Shown piece after piece: positions 53,280 to 63,188 of a stretch of DNA of 64,000 nucleotides (position 1 is its first letter; each line of letters begins with the position of its first letter). Location of the stretch: positions 1 through 64,000 of the forward strand of contig JAOADG010000008.1 in assembly GCA_026417415.1 (NCBI GenBank), read 5' to 3'. The notes beneath the pieces are model-generated. The model did no database searches, was not told the origin of the DNA, and saw only the letters and a program-made list of their open reading frames with translations. The position numbers and the translations under genes are program-made. Source of the stretch: a bacterium. GTDB taxonomy: Bacteria > Electryoneota > JAOADG01.

Positions 53280-54773
53280 TTATTTCAACAGAATCAGTTT
53301 TTTATACTGACGATCCTTAGCTGAAACGAAAGTAAGCCAATAAATTCCTGATGGTAAATCTACAACTTGGATCTTAAGAGTATGGTATCCTGCCTCAAGA
53401 CGTCCGAAGGAATATCGTCGGACTTCACGTCCATGGATATCATACAATAAACCTTCCACCATTTTTGGATGGAAAAGAGTTATGTTTACTGTTGTGCTTT
53501 GGTTAAACGGGTTAGGATAAACCGAAGAGATAGAAAAATCTTGTAAACTTTGAACGGTAGTATTCACTACATTGTAAGGCATTAATTGAAATGTATCTGA
53601 TTCAACATAACTTAGCGGAAAAGACGACATTGCTTGAACCCACCAAAAAATTGATTCATTGGGCTGAAGCGGAGGAATTGTATCTAAAAGAATAGTCATA
53701 GTAGAATCAATTCCTACATCATAGATATAAGTATAATTCCTAAAAGAAAAGTGAATAGAATAACGGATCGTATCTTGAGGATCAGGATCAAAAGCATGAA
53801 ACCAACCAAACGTCATTGGCATATGTATCCATTGACTATTATTCTCAGGGAATGATAACAAAGGACGTATAGTAATAGGTGAATACATTTGAATGGTAAA
53901 GTGAAACATTTGATTTGACCAGACGCTTTGAAGACGTTGGTTGTAAGCACGCACTTTCCAATAGTAAGTTGTATTGTTGATTAAGTTAGATACAATTCTC
54001 GATGAAATTGTACCCGTATTGAAACTATCAGCAGCATGAAACAAACTGTCGGTAGAGAGATAACACACATAGTAAATCGTATCATTCGCACCCCCACCAT
54101 TCGATTCCCAACTCAAAGTGACTTGATTGTTTCGTAAAACAGTTCCATTGGATGGACTTGTTAAATTGAATGGATTAGGAGGTAGATTGGTTTGATATTC
54201 GTTTACAGGAACAGAGATCACATAAGTATAATCACCACTTGAGTTGCTGTTGTTATTTGCTGCTAATCCTGCTGCATAAAACGTTACGGTACCTGTACCA
54301 GCTGCTGGTGCTGTCCATTGAAAGTTCCAATTTACGGGTCCATTCATGGTGTTGCGATAATTCCCTTGTGAGGTCTGATTTAAAAATTGCAATCCATTCC
54401 CAGCAAGTGAGGATAAACGTGTAGTGGTAGAATTGGTAACTATGATAGTACCACCACGTTCTGTAACTAAACTATTTTTTGCTACTGTAAGTTGAAATCC
54501 CCAACGACTTTGGCCCGGATCCTGCAATTGAAGCGTTAAATTATAAGTTTGACCCGGTGTATAAGTGGTAGGAAGATTCAAAATACTCATACTCCCATTT
54601 CCCGAGTTCACTGTACCTGAATGGCAATTCACACATGAATTATTCGCAGGTGGATTGCCGGCATAATTGTTTCCTAAGTTGGATGAGTATCCTCTTGCGA
54701 ATGAGTAGAAAAACATACTTAACAAGAAAATTCCGACTATATTTTTCATATTCATCCCAATACTTTTAATCAT
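53280..54773 (-). CDS. Secreted protein with CxxCH motif, choice-of-anchor-V-like domain, FN3 and T9SS sorting domain
   Basis: 497 aa. The signal peptide ends near FARG-YSS. A single heme-c type motif, CVNCH, is at about residue 43. A Reeler/choice-of-anchor-V-like beta domain (about 50-190; YTPGQTYNLTLQLQDPG, WGFQLTVAKN), FN3-like domains (about 200-400; YYWKVRAYN) and a T9SS sorting domain with VYPNPFNQS ending KLILLK follow. If heme is attached, the protein may be a surface electron carrier; alternatively CxxC is structural. Heme attachment would need periplasmic maturation before T9SS export. The ATGA start overlaps the SbcD-like gene; an inner ATG (MNMKN) is possible. Confidence 0.85.
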   Translation of the reverse strand: MIKSIGMNMKNIVGIFLLSMFFYSFARGYSSNLGNNYAGNPPANNSCVNCHSGTVNSGNGSMSILNLPTTYTPGQTYNLTLQLQDPGQSRWGFQLTVAKNSLVTERGGTIIVTNSTTTRLSSLAGNGLQFLNQTSQGNYRNTMNGPVNWNFQWTAPAAGTGTVTFYAAGLAANNNSNSSGDYTYVISVPVNEYQTNLPPNPFNLTSPSNGTVLRNNQVTLSWESNGGGANDTIYYVCYLSTDSLFHAADSFNTGTISSRIVSNLINNTTYYWKVRAYNQRLQSVWSNQMFHFTIQMYSPITIRPLLSFPENNSQWIHMPMTFGWFHAFDPDPQDTIRYSIHFSFRNYTYIYDVGIDSTMTILLDTIPPLQPNESIFWWVQAMSSFPLSYVESDTFQLMPYNVVNTTVQSLQDFSISSVYPNPFNQSTTVNITLFHPKMVEGLLYDIHGREVRRYSFGRLEAGYHTLKIQVVDLPSGIYWLTFVSAKDRQYKKLILLK

Positions 54774-55948
54774 GTTGAATACCTCGCAGGCAATTTGTCT
54801 TCTACTTTTTGATAACGAAATGCTTGTAAACCAACCTCTAAAATATCTCGTTGCAATTGCTCTTCTTCTTTGTTTTGAGACCGTATAGCTTCCTGAATTC
54901 GTTCTAATTGGGTTCGGACAAACTGGGCTTCAGCGGAAATTCCTTTGGCAAGTTCTTCATAATCCCAATCGGGGGTAAGTTGGATAATGTTTTCAAGATG
55001 ATAACAACGGTCTTTGTAATGATCCGGATTAGGAATTCTAAACCGATCTTTACTCAATCGTCCTTGATAAATTACACGCACATAATCGGTCAATTGAATG
55101 TTAAGTTCACGCCATTTATTTTCCAATGCTTGAATAGGTTCACCATCACCGGGAAAAGAAAGAGTAATTTCATGAATTCTTAGTTTGTCCCAATTTTCCG
55201 CACGAATATTGTGAATGAAAACACCCTTTGGTTCAACATCTAAAATCAAAAATCCTAAATCTCCAACATCTGATTTGCGTTGTGCTAAAAAGGCTCCCGA
55301 ATATCCTGCTACAACCCGATCATTTTTCAAAAAGAATTTACGACGATGGTAATGACCAATGGCTGCATAATCATAATTCATTCCAAGAAGTTCATCCGGA
55401 GAAATTGTAGCCATGGGTTCTTGTTCAGGCGGTACTTCACCAACACTGCCATGAAAACATAAAATTTCTACTGGATCTAAACCGCGTGGTGGAATTTTTT
55501 GCAAAGCACCCATTTCGCGTAGTGAGAGGAATGATCTTGCTGTGACGGCAAAACCTTGAAATTGGAAACGTTGCCATTCTTTTCCTGCAAGGTACACATG
55601 GTTACCTAACACAGATGCTTCTTGCTTTTTAAAATTGAACCGTTTGACTAAAGAAAGAAAACTATCATAATAATCGTGATTACCGGTACTAATGATAACA
55701 GGGATAGGGGCAAATGCATTTAAGATCCCGAAAAAACGTTCAATCAACTGTGATGGAATACTGTCTGCATTGAATAAATCGCCTGGGAGTAAAACGATAT
55801 CTACATTTTGATTTTTTGCAAATTCAGGAAGTTGTTCAAGCAACTGCAACAAAAAATCTTGACGTTGGATACCCCGATCTGTGCGAAGTTGAAAGGGCAA
55901 ACGTCCAATATGCCAATCAGAGGTTTGTAAGACGCGTATCGGTTTCAT
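54770..55948 (-). CDS. SbcD/YhaO-like DNA repair exonuclease (metallophosphoesterase)
   Basis: 392 aa. The calcineurin-like motif set is complete: TSDWHIG at the N-terminus, GDLFN near 57, GNHDYY near 93, CFHGS and GHYH near 200, which bind two metals. This is the Mre11/SbcD/YhaO nuclease family. The partner YhaN-like ATPase gene lies 36 bases upstream on the same strand, so they should form an SbcCD-like complex that trims broken DNA ends. The C-terminal part is helical and could contact the ATPase. Confidence 0.9.
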   Translation of the reverse strand: MKPIRVLQTSDWHIGRLPFQLRTDRGIQRQDFLLQLLEQLPEFAKNQNVDIVLLPGDLFNADSIPSQLIERFFGILNAFAPIPVIISTGNHDYYDSFLSLVKRFNFKKQEASVLGNHVYLAGKEWQRFQFQGFAVTARSFLSLREMGALQKIPPRGLDPVEILCFHGSVGEVPPEQEPMATISPDELLGMNYDYAAIGHYHRRKFFLKNDRVVAGYSGAFLAQRKSDVGDLGFLILDVEPKGVFIHNIRAENWDKLRIHEITLSFPGDGEPIQALENKWRELNIQLTDYVRVIYQGRLSKDRFRIPNPDHYKDRCYHLENIIQLTPDWDYEELAKGISAEAQFVRTQLERIQEAIRSQNKEEEQLQRDILEVGLQAFRYQKVEDKLPARYST

Positions 55949-55984
55949 GGATTTACCTTAAATTGACCAATTCAATTTTTTCTT

Positions 55985-58810
55985 TCACTCCGGATGTGTA
56001 TCTAGCCAGTGTTGATGTCGCTGTTCGGGGCATGTAAACAGCAAAATCTGGCGATTTTTTGATTCGTCCAATAATAGATGCATTCCTCGATCAAAACGTA
56101 CATCATCACATTGAGCAAAGGGCTCATCCAATATTACAGGTAATGGATCATTTTTAGGAGACAGATACTCCACCAAAGCAAGACGTACCGCTAAATACAG
56201 TTGATCACGGGCACCAGCACTAAATGCGATGAGTTCTTGATCCCGAAGGGTTTTTGTATTGGGAATTTCAACGGTTAGTTCCAACTGATCAGAAAAAGTT
56301 ACGAAGCGAGGTTCACCAAATTGTGCTAACCGTTGCGATGTTCCGCTATTTAACGCTTTAGACCAGTTTTTATGCAAATCCTTAGAAATGTTATCAATTT
56401 CTTCAATGGCTTTCACTACAGCATTCTTAAAACGAAGTGCTTCACGTTTTGCGAATTCAACTTCTTGTAATCGCTCCTCAAGGGATTGTTTATGTTGCCA
56501 CTCGCGTTGAAATGTATCCAATCGTATCTCTAAGTTACGGCTCTCTTCAAGCAATTCTTTTCTACGCTGATTGATGCTTACTAAACCATCATTATCATTC
56601 ATTGCATTGTAAGGTGATGGAATTTCAACATCCGTTAATTCACCAACTGCATTTTTTAATTGTTCATAACGATGTTGCCACTCTTGATATTGTTGAGCAG
56701 GTACAAGCCGTTCGGACAATCGTTGCTTTTCTTGTGAATACTGATCATATTCACGACGTTTTTGTATGGTGTTATAAAACCATTGAACAGCATCGGTTTC
56801 TGAAAGACCATGGGGGATACTCGCATGACGAAGAATCTCCCAGAGTTCCTTTTCAAGTTTATTGACTTCTTCAAGTGCGTTCTCTTTTTGTTTGGTAGCA
56901 TCAACAATTTTACGTTCACCTTCTTCAATTTCTCTTTGAAGTAGCAAAGATTGATTGATGCTATCAATACTTTCTGACATAAACTGAAGTGATATTTCAG
57001 TTGGCTTGGTAGGAACACCGGCTTCCGTTAAAATTCTGGCAGCTTCTTCTTGAATATCGTTTAAGATCTTTGCATTACGATGATATTCATTGTAAGATCG
57101 TTTCCATTCTTCAATTTCTCGTCGCAATTCGCGTCGTAACCGCCACTCTGAATAAAGTTCTTTATAACCATTCATATTGAGCGAGTTCAATAAGTTTCGC
57201 AATTTTTCATGGACAGCAAGATACTCTTCTTCAGCAATGCGGAAGTTTTCGCTGGCTTTGGTCAATAAACTCTGTAATGGGATTTTTTGTTGTTCTGCTT
57301 CATTAGGCAATTGTGAAATTCGCATACTGGAAAAAATCGCCAGAAAAATACCCAGCAAAAGAATTGAAATACTTATAGCCAATAAAATTGATTGAGAACC
57401 GATTATCCCACCAATTCCAACCAAACCTAAGAAAATTCCAACCAAACGAACTATTTTTGCTTGTTTGATTTTCGTCCGATACAATACATCTATATCCAAC
57501 AATTTATCTTCAATAGATTTCAATTCATCTTGAGCTTCACGCTTTCTAAGGGCAATGGTGGTTCCGATTTGACCTTTTTCCAATTGAGCGATTAACAATT
57601 CTTCTTCTGGTGAAAGCGAGTTCCATTTTTCTTCATCTTCTATAAAAGTAACCGGTTCGGCTATCCCTTTCTGTTGTAAAGCCGAATGAGCATTGCGAAA
57701 ACTGGTTTCAGCTTGTCTGGCATTAATAAAAGCGCTTTCACCGCTATATTTCATTGCACTTAAATGATCTCGTTGGTGGATGGTAGCGCGACTAAATTTG
57801 TGTTGGTTTAATTGTGAGCGCTTGGTTTCAATTTGATCGCGAAGCAATTCAATATGTAGGTTCAGTTTATCAATATCCCGACGTTTGCTAGCAAGCAAGG
57901 TATGGACCCGTTTGAAGGGTTCTTCTAAAGACAAATCAATTCGCGAATAGTACTCAAGCTCACGTATCCGATTTTCTATCAGTGTAAGTTCGGAATAAAG
58001 TTTTTGATATTCTTCTATCCGAAGCATTAATTCGTTTTTTTCACGAATTAAACTACGTTGTTGAAGCAACTTTTCCGTTTGTTTTAAAAATTCCAATTCA
58101 GATAAAATTTCCTCTGTGCGTTGAATATCTGCATGATATGCAGCATATACTTTCTCCAAATTGGATAGTTCTTTTTGACAGCGGGCGATTTCATCATCCA
58201 ACTTTTGGATCTCGTAATCTATTGAGGCATTTTTAGAGATGATGGTAAACGGATAATTGTTTAGCGATTTCTGTAAGGCATTTAGGGCTTGAACCACATT
58301 TGAATCACCGGCATTTGAATCAACGATTCTTTGTATAAGAATCGCAAGTGAGTTTAAACTCCCATTTTCTAACACAATTTGAGATTGTTGGACAAACAGA
58401 GTTTTGAATGCATCCATCAAACTCATTTTGAAAAGCATATTCCCAAGATCATCTTTTTTTCCGGGGAAAAATTCGGTGGTAACATCTTGATTGGTATCTA
58501 AATCCAATACTTGGACAAACCGTGTCGTGAAATTGCGTTTAATGCGAAGGCGTTGGTTTGAGGTTGTAAAATCTAATGCAATTTCAAACGGATGCTCGGA
58601 CCATGGTTTTAGTAATTGCAAGCGTTGAAATAGTTCTCGTGAACTACCTCGACTATCTGGTAATCCATAGATACCAAACAAAAGTGCATTGGCTAATGTG
58701 GATTTTCCCGCTTCGTTTTTCTCCATCACAAGAATCAATTTATCATGGGGAAAACGGTAGCTATTTGATAATCTTCCAAAACCGACTATTTGAATTGATT
58801 CGTAACGCAT
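55985..58810 (-). CDS. YhaN/SbcC-like ATPase with coiled coils
   Basis: 941 aa. The N-terminal ABC/SMC half has EKNEAGKST (Walker A, residues 30-38) and VQQSQIVL. Long coiled-coil segments follow (about 180-430 and 550-850), with a hydrophobic hairpin in the middle (VGIFLGLVGIGGIIGSQSI, then LLAISISILLLGIFLAIF) as in the YhaN family, which may tie the protein to the membrane. The C-terminal half has FSAGARDQLYLAVRLALVEYL and LPVILDEPFAQCDD (Walker B near 895-905). It pairs with the nuclease downstream. Its cytoplasmic role in end processing is family knowledge, not shown here. Confidence 0.92.
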   Translation of the reverse strand: MRYESIQIVGFGRLSNSYRFPHDKLILVMEKNEAGKSTLANALLFGIYGLPDSRGSSRELFQRLQLLKPWSEHPFEIALDFTTSNQRLRIKRNFTTRFVQVLDLDTNQDVTTEFFPGKKDDLGNMLFKMSLMDAFKTLFVQQSQIVLENGSLNSLAILIQRIVDSNAGDSNVVQALNALQKSLNNYPFTIISKNASIDYEIQKLDDEIARCQKELSNLEKVYAAYHADIQRTEEILSELEFLKQTEKLLQQRSLIREKNELMLRIEEYQKLYSELTLIENRIRELEYYSRIDLSLEEPFKRVHTLLASKRRDIDKLNLHIELLRDQIETKRSQLNQHKFSRATIHQRDHLSAMKYSGESAFINARQAETSFRNAHSALQQKGIAEPVTFIEDEEKWNSLSPEEELLIAQLEKGQIGTTIALRKREAQDELKSIEDKLLDIDVLYRTKIKQAKIVRLVGIFLGLVGIGGIIGSQSILLAISISILLLGIFLAIFSSMRISQLPNEAEQQKIPLQSLLTKASENFRIAEEEYLAVHEKLRNLLNSLNMNGYKELYSEWRLRRELRREIEEWKRSYNEYHRNAKILNDIQEEAARILTEAGVPTKPTEISLQFMSESIDSINQSLLLQREIEEGERKIVDATKQKENALEEVNKLEKELWEILRHASIPHGLSETDAVQWFYNTIQKRREYDQYSQEKQRLSERLVPAQQYQEWQHRYEQLKNAVGELTDVEIPSPYNAMNDNDGLVSINQRRKELLEESRNLEIRLDTFQREWQHKQSLEERLQEVEFAKREALRFKNAVVKAIEEIDNISKDLHKNWSKALNSGTSQRLAQFGEPRFVTFSDQLELTVEIPNTKTLRDQELIAFSAGARDQLYLAVRLALVEYLSPKNDPLPVILDEPFAQCDDVRFDRGMHLLLDESKNRQILLFTCPEQRHQHWLDTHPE

Positions 58811-58818
58811 AGGGATGT

Positions 58819-59697
58819 TTACTTATAAATTGGTAAATATTCAGGTTTTGCACTGGTTGTGTAACTTATCCAATGTGAGAAATGATTGGATTCACCTTGA
58901 AAACGACGAACAGAATAAGAAAGTACCAATCCTTCTTTTGCTGTGGAATAAGCAATACCATAAGTTTCTACAAATTTTCCAAGCACCATACTTCTACCTA
59001 CTCGGAAATACCCTGTTTCAAGGATTCGTATTTCACATCCATATCCCCAATTGGTAGCAATTTCATTACGAAATGTACGCATAGAATTGGTGAGAGACGA
59101 GACACCAGTAGAAAGAGTCACAAATTTTTTGTGAAATGAAGCACCCACTTCGTAACGTTTTGCCTCGCTGAGACACTTCATACCCAAAAGATTTTTTGCA
59201 CTCAGCCCGAATCGAAAATTTGAAATTGGGATTAAAGTCCCTAAATCGCAGGTAAAACCGGTACGGAATCGATCTTTTGTATCCCACTTTTCCCATAAAA
59301 GTTTTCCGGTACAACCTACCGTTATTCCCCATTGATCATCACTAAAACAAAATCCCAATTGATTGGATTGCAATCCAATAGAATCCTTAAGGTTCCAAAA
59401 ATGATAAAAGAAGATTGCTGCAGCATTGGTTTCACTATCTTTGGGCTTGCGTGCAGTAATGCCCCAACTATTGGGTAAGGAAAAGGATGAATCTGTTGCA
59501 AAGAATTCAATTTGAAGTTGACCATCCATTGCTGCATTCGCAGGATTATGATACACAGACGATACATCCATAGAAAGAGCACTGGTGAAACCACCCATCG
59601 CCGCGTCTCTGGCACCAGCAATAGGTAAAAAACCAAACGATTTTGATCCGTATAGGACCAAGAAGAAAATAGAAAAAAGTACAGCGAAAAAGTTCAT
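58819..59697 (-). CDS. PorV/PorQ-like outer-membrane barrel protein
   Basis: 292 aa. A signal peptide ends SFG-FLP. The N-terminal ARDAAMGGFTSALSMDVSSVYHNPANAA is the signature of the PorV/UPF0164 barrel group (FadL superfamily), which includes the T9SS shuttle PorV that delivers cargo to the attachment complex. The strands end at PEYLPIYK. It is a candidate partner for the T9SS cargo in this window, but PorV paralogues are common, so this may be an unrelated barrel. It overlaps the aldehyde dehydrogenase stop by four bases and precedes the YhaN gene by eight. Confidence 0.8.
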   Translation of the reverse strand: MNFFAVLFSIFFLVLYGSKSFGFLPIAGARDAAMGGFTSALSMDVSSVYHNPANAAMDGQLQIEFFATDSSFSLPNSWGITARKPKDSETNAAAIFFYHFWNLKDSIGLQSNQLGFCFSDDQWGITVGCTGKLLWEKWDTKDRFRTGFTCDLGTLIPISNFRFGLSAKNLLGMKCLSEAKRYEVGASFHKKFVTLSTGVSSLTNSMRTFRNEIATNWGYGCEIRILETGYFRVGRSMVLGKFVETYGIAYSTAKEGLVLSYSVRRFQGESNHFSHWISYTTSAKPEYLPIYK

Positions 59698-61124
59698 ACA
59701 TCCCTATCAGGTGGCAAAACCATCACTTTACGTTCCGACATTTCTTCCATTGCATATTTTACCCCTTCTCGTCCCAATCCTGAGCGTTTTACACCACCAT
59801 AAGGATAAGTGTCTGAACGAAAAGTAGGTACGTCGTTACAAACAAGACCACCAACTTCCAAATGGTTAAATGCATAAAAAAGTCGCTCGAGGTGACTTGA
59901 AAAGTACCCCGCTTGTAATCCGTATTTAGAATCATTGATCTCAATTAGTCCTTGTTTCCAATTCGGAACTTTTTCTATGATAGCAATGGGTGCAAAAACC
60001 TCTTCACGATAAAGTTTACAATGTTTAGGAACTTGAGTAATCAGTGTAGGTTGAAAACGGTTTTTTTCCCGATATCCACCAAATAAAATTTTGGCACCGG
60101 CTTGAACTGCTTCAGAAAGCCAATTCTCTGCACGGATAGCCGCTTGTTCATGGATCATGCAAGACAATTTGGTCTCCAAGAGAAGTGGATCATTGACGAT
60201 ATAGGTAGGAATCTCTTTAATAAACATCTCTACAAAATCTTGATAAATGGATTCTACCACATAAATGCGTTGCACAGAAATGCAAATTTGTCCTGCATAA
60301 GAATAACTTCCGATCAAACAACGTTGGACTGCATAGTTTAAATTTGTATAGGTTTCATCAATCAAAACAGCACCATTCCCTCCCAATTCTAATGCCAGCG
60401 GATTTTGAACTTGTCTACGCAGTAACCACCCAACTTGTTCACTACCCGTAAAACTTACTAACCCAAATCGTTCATCATTGACAAATGGTTGGATTACATT
60501 TCCTTCACAAACGATAACTTGAAGCACATTTTCTGGCAATCCACACTCTTTACATAGTTCTGCCAACATAAGGGCAGTCATAGGGGTTTGTGGTGCTGGT
60601 TTCAAAACGATGGGACAACCACAAGCAATCGCAGGCGCTACTTTATGCGCCACTAAATTCAACGGGAAGTTAAAAGGAGTAATTCCTAAAACTACTCCTC
60701 GTGGAAAGCGCTTCACCAAAGCACTACGACCTTTACTCATTACGGTCTGATCTAAAGAAATCCACTCACCATGTGCAAACCGTGTAGCTTCTTCACTTGC
60801 AAGTTGAAAGGTAAAAACGGCACGGTTAACTTCATTTCTGGCATCTTGAATTGGCTTGGCGGCTTCTTTTGCAATTGTAGTTGCAAAGCGTTCAAGATTA
60901 TCACGTAGTCCATTCGTTATACGAATTAATACATCTCTTCGTAAGTAAGCAGGCATTTTTGAAAACTGTGAGAAAGTCATGTGTGCTAATTGAATTGCCT
61001 GTTCAATTTGTTCTGGTGAACAATGTTGAAATTCAAGCAAAGGGGTGTTATCCCAAGGTGCGAATAATGTTGAAGGCGTTCCTTTTCCTTCTTGATACTG
61101 ATTGCTAATCCAAACACCGTTCAT
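59694..61124 (-). CDS. Aldehyde dehydrogenase (NAD(P)+-dependent)
   Basis: 476 aa. Family motifs: GITPFNFPLNLVAHKVAPA near 148, LELGGNGAV near 240 (general-base Glu), YAGQICISVQRIYV near 275 (catalytic Cys), SGLGREG near 452. It resembles the GapN/succinate-semialdehyde group, but the substrate cannot be told. There is no signal peptide. It lies 12 bases after the TPR-like gene on the same strand and is coupled to the PorV-like gene, an unexpected neighbour. Confidence 0.92.
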   Translation of the reverse strand: MNGVWISNQYQEGKGTPSTLFAPWDNTPLLEFQHCSPEQIEQAIQLAHMTFSQFSKMPAYLRRDVLIRITNGLRDNLERFATTIAKEAAKPIQDARNEVNRAVFTFQLASEEATRFAHGEWISLDQTVMSKGRSALVKRFPRGVVLGITPFNFPLNLVAHKVAPAIACGCPIVLKPAPQTPMTALMLAELCKECGLPENVLQVIVCEGNVIQPFVNDERFGLVSFTGSEQVGWLLRRQVQNPLALELGGNGAVLIDETYTNLNYAVQRCLIGSYSYAGQICISVQRIYVVESIYQDFVEMFIKEIPTYIVNDPLLLETKLSCMIHEQAAIRAENWLSEAVQAGAKILFGGYREKNRFQPTLITQVPKHCKLYREEVFAPIAIIEKVPNWKQGLIEINDSKYGLQAGYFSSHLERLFYAFNHLEVGGLVCNDVPTFRSDTYPYGGVKRSGLGREGVKYAMEEMSERKVMVLPPDRDV

Positions 61125-61136
61125 AAGAATTGCTTT

Positions 61137-62888
61137 CTAAGATACCAAAAGGTTAGTAACAGCGATATGCATATTGGTTTCTAATTGCTGGATGCGTTCT
61201 CTTGCTTGACTAATTTCTGTTTGAAGACGGCGAATAGCTTCTTTGAACTCTTTCGGTTCTTTGAATTTTTTAAACCATTTTTTAGGTTCAACCAGCATTG
61301 TAAAACCTAATGCAAAAAATGCAAGAAAAATGGGAGTTCCTTGTAACCCTTTTTGAAAATACCAAGTATCAATAACGAAAAACCATAAAACAATAGATAC
61401 ACAAGTATAAAGAACCTGTCTCAACCAAAAAAGTTTTACCTGCTTCAAAAGTTTTTGATACTGTTTGATTTCAAACTTCGAATTGAGTACCAAATCATTT
61501 AGGGGTTGTATTTCGGTTGAGTAAGCGGTTACGCTATGGTTCAATTCTTGAAAGGTATGTAAATAATTGGTGAGGTCTTTGTGGTATTGTAAAAGATCTT
61601 CAAATGTTTCTGTGGTGCGTTGGATGAGTTCAAAAGTAGTATCAAGCACAATTTTAGGAAAGTTTAGATAATGCAATTGTCGTAAAAGGTTGGCAAATGG
61701 TGTTATATGCTCGTTAAGCATTTTGTTAATTTCTGTTTGGATGCGTTCAATTTCAAAAGATTTTGTGGATTCAATGGTATGGTGAAAATCTGTACAGATC
61801 TGATTTTGTATTAGTAAAAACAATGCATCAACGGATGGATAGTTTGCAGAGGCGAATTGTTGTACCATTGCCAAAGATTTTGGGATCATGCTTACATTGT
61901 TTCTATACAAATTCAAGGTTTCATTTAGTTTGGATTGTAAATCCTCAAAATTCAATTGTGTCTGTTTAGAAAGGATTTGAAAACAAGTTTCTTTATCTAA
62001 AAGGGTTACTAAGAGAGGATCACAAACCATACAGAGCAATGTAAACCAATAAAGATAAGAAGTTTGATGGTTTAAGAAATTGATAAAGTACGTTGCAACT
62101 TGGTTGTAGGATGGATTCGGTGAGGAAAGTAAAGCAAATTTGCAATGATCCATCACCGCCGTCAGCTCGTTGGGATGTTTTTGAAAATTTATTTGAGAAA
62201 GCGAAAATGCTTCTTCTACATTTTGATTGTAATAACAAGCAATCGCTGACCATTCCAAAAATTCTGTATCAAAATGTGTGATGTTTTCTTTTCTTAATGT
62301 TATCTGGTAAGATTGTTTAAACGCTTCATAAGCCCGACTTACATTGGAAAAAGAATCACGTCGTATCAGCCAAAACCATCCTTCCAAATTTAAAAAACTG
62401 CTGTTTTTGGGGGATAATTCACGTGCCATTCGGATGGTTTCAGTAGCAGCAGTCCATTGTGCATTCTGATAAAATTTTACGGCTACTTCTGCTTTGGTGT
62501 ACGCAGCGATGTCATCTTTTGAAGCACCATCCTGCAGAATCCCAAGAAAATAACTTGGGTTGAACTTTTTATGAATGACGTGTGTAACCACCGAACGATA
62601 ACTAAAAGAAAGGACTCGTAAAACTCCATGCAGTAAAAGAGGATGGTTTTCAAATAGTTGTGAAAGCAATTCAATCCTTTTTTCTTTTTGAATAGAATAA
62701 GGAGTGAGTTGAAGGAGAGTTTTAATGATATCAATCTTTAGAGTTTCAACTTCGAATTCATTTAAAAATTTGAAACTGTAATTAAACTCTTGAATTTTGG
62801 ACAAAAGTCCTATTTTTTCCCAATAATGAAGTTCATCCTTCCAAGTAGAGGCGTTTGAGAGTGTTTCTAAAAAAGAAATTGGTTGCAT
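61137..62888 (-). CDS. Large helical protein with TPR-like repeats and C-terminal membrane hairpin
   Basis: About 583 aa from the ATG at 62888, or 590 from 62909; neither has a ribosome site. The N-terminal half is helical with TPR-like pieces (AEVAVKFYQNAQWTAATETIRMARELSPK, LNLEGWFWLIRRD). The C-terminal part has a membrane hairpin (VLYTCVSIVLWFFVIDTWYF and TPIFLAFFALGFTMLVEP, about 500-550) and then a coiled coil (RRLQTEISQARERIQQLETNM). No family is recognised. It may be a membrane-linked scaffold. It is the first gene of the long minus-strand run. Confidence 0.6.
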   Translation of the reverse strand: MQPISFLETLSNASTWKDELHYWEKIGLLSKIQEFNYSFKFLNEFEVETLKIDIIKTLLQLTPYSIQKEKRIELLSQLFENHPLLLHGVLRVLSFSYRSVVTHVIHKKFNPSYFLGILQDGASKDDIAAYTKAEVAVKFYQNAQWTAATETIRMARELSPKNSSFLNLEGWFWLIRRDSFSNVSRAYEAFKQSYQITLRKENITHFDTEFLEWSAIACYYNQNVEEAFSLSQINFQKHPNELTAVMDHCKFALLSSPNPSYNQVATYFINFLNHQTSYLYWFTLLCMVCDPLLVTLLDKETCFQILSKQTQLNFEDLQSKLNETLNLYRNNVSMIPKSLAMVQQFASANYPSVDALFLLIQNQICTDFHHTIESTKSFEIERIQTEINKMLNEHITPFANLLRQLHYLNFPKIVLDTTFELIQRTTETFEDLLQYHKDLTNYLHTFQELNHSVTAYSTEIQPLNDLVLNSKFEIKQYQKLLKQVKLFWLRQVLYTCVSIVLWFFVIDTWYFQKGLQGTPIFLAFFALGFTMLVEPKKWFKKFKEPKEFKEAIRRLQTEISQARERIQQLETNMHIAVTNLLVS

Positions 62889-62909
62889 TGTAGTGATTGA
62901 ACGATACAT

Positions 62910-63188
62910 TCAAATGTAATCAATCTACCTATTCAATGGTACATTTCAAATAAAATAAGTTGAAAATCTTTCAATAAAGAAATTGTTAATAAAATTCACT
63001 GGTTTGTTAAAATACAAGAATTCCTCTTCAGTGAAATCATGAGTCATCAACTACGCTAATTAAATCTGCTCTATTTACCATGAAATAAATTTCAAACGTA
63101 TAAACTATTTATTCATCTTAGGATTTACAGTCATTTTGATTTATTAGTGTTTTATCGTTTATATTCGGTACTAAATTCGAGTGAAACT
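62910..63188. other. Divergent intergenic region
   Basis: About 280 AT-rich bases lie between the divergent TPR-like and TerC genes. It should hold both promoters. I see no convincing -35/-10 pair, RNA structure or repeat. In the last 40 bases the TerC frame is already open. Confidence 0.5.

Noticed and set aside
54770-58810. YhaN/YhaO pair as an antiphage defence system
   Set aside because: Motifs fit ordinary SbcCD-like repair proteins, and no defence-type partner, toxin or mobile context is present.
62910-63188. yybP-ykoY (Mn) riboswitch before the TerC gene
   Set aside because: TerC genes often carry one, but I could not find its conserved core in this AT-rich stretch.
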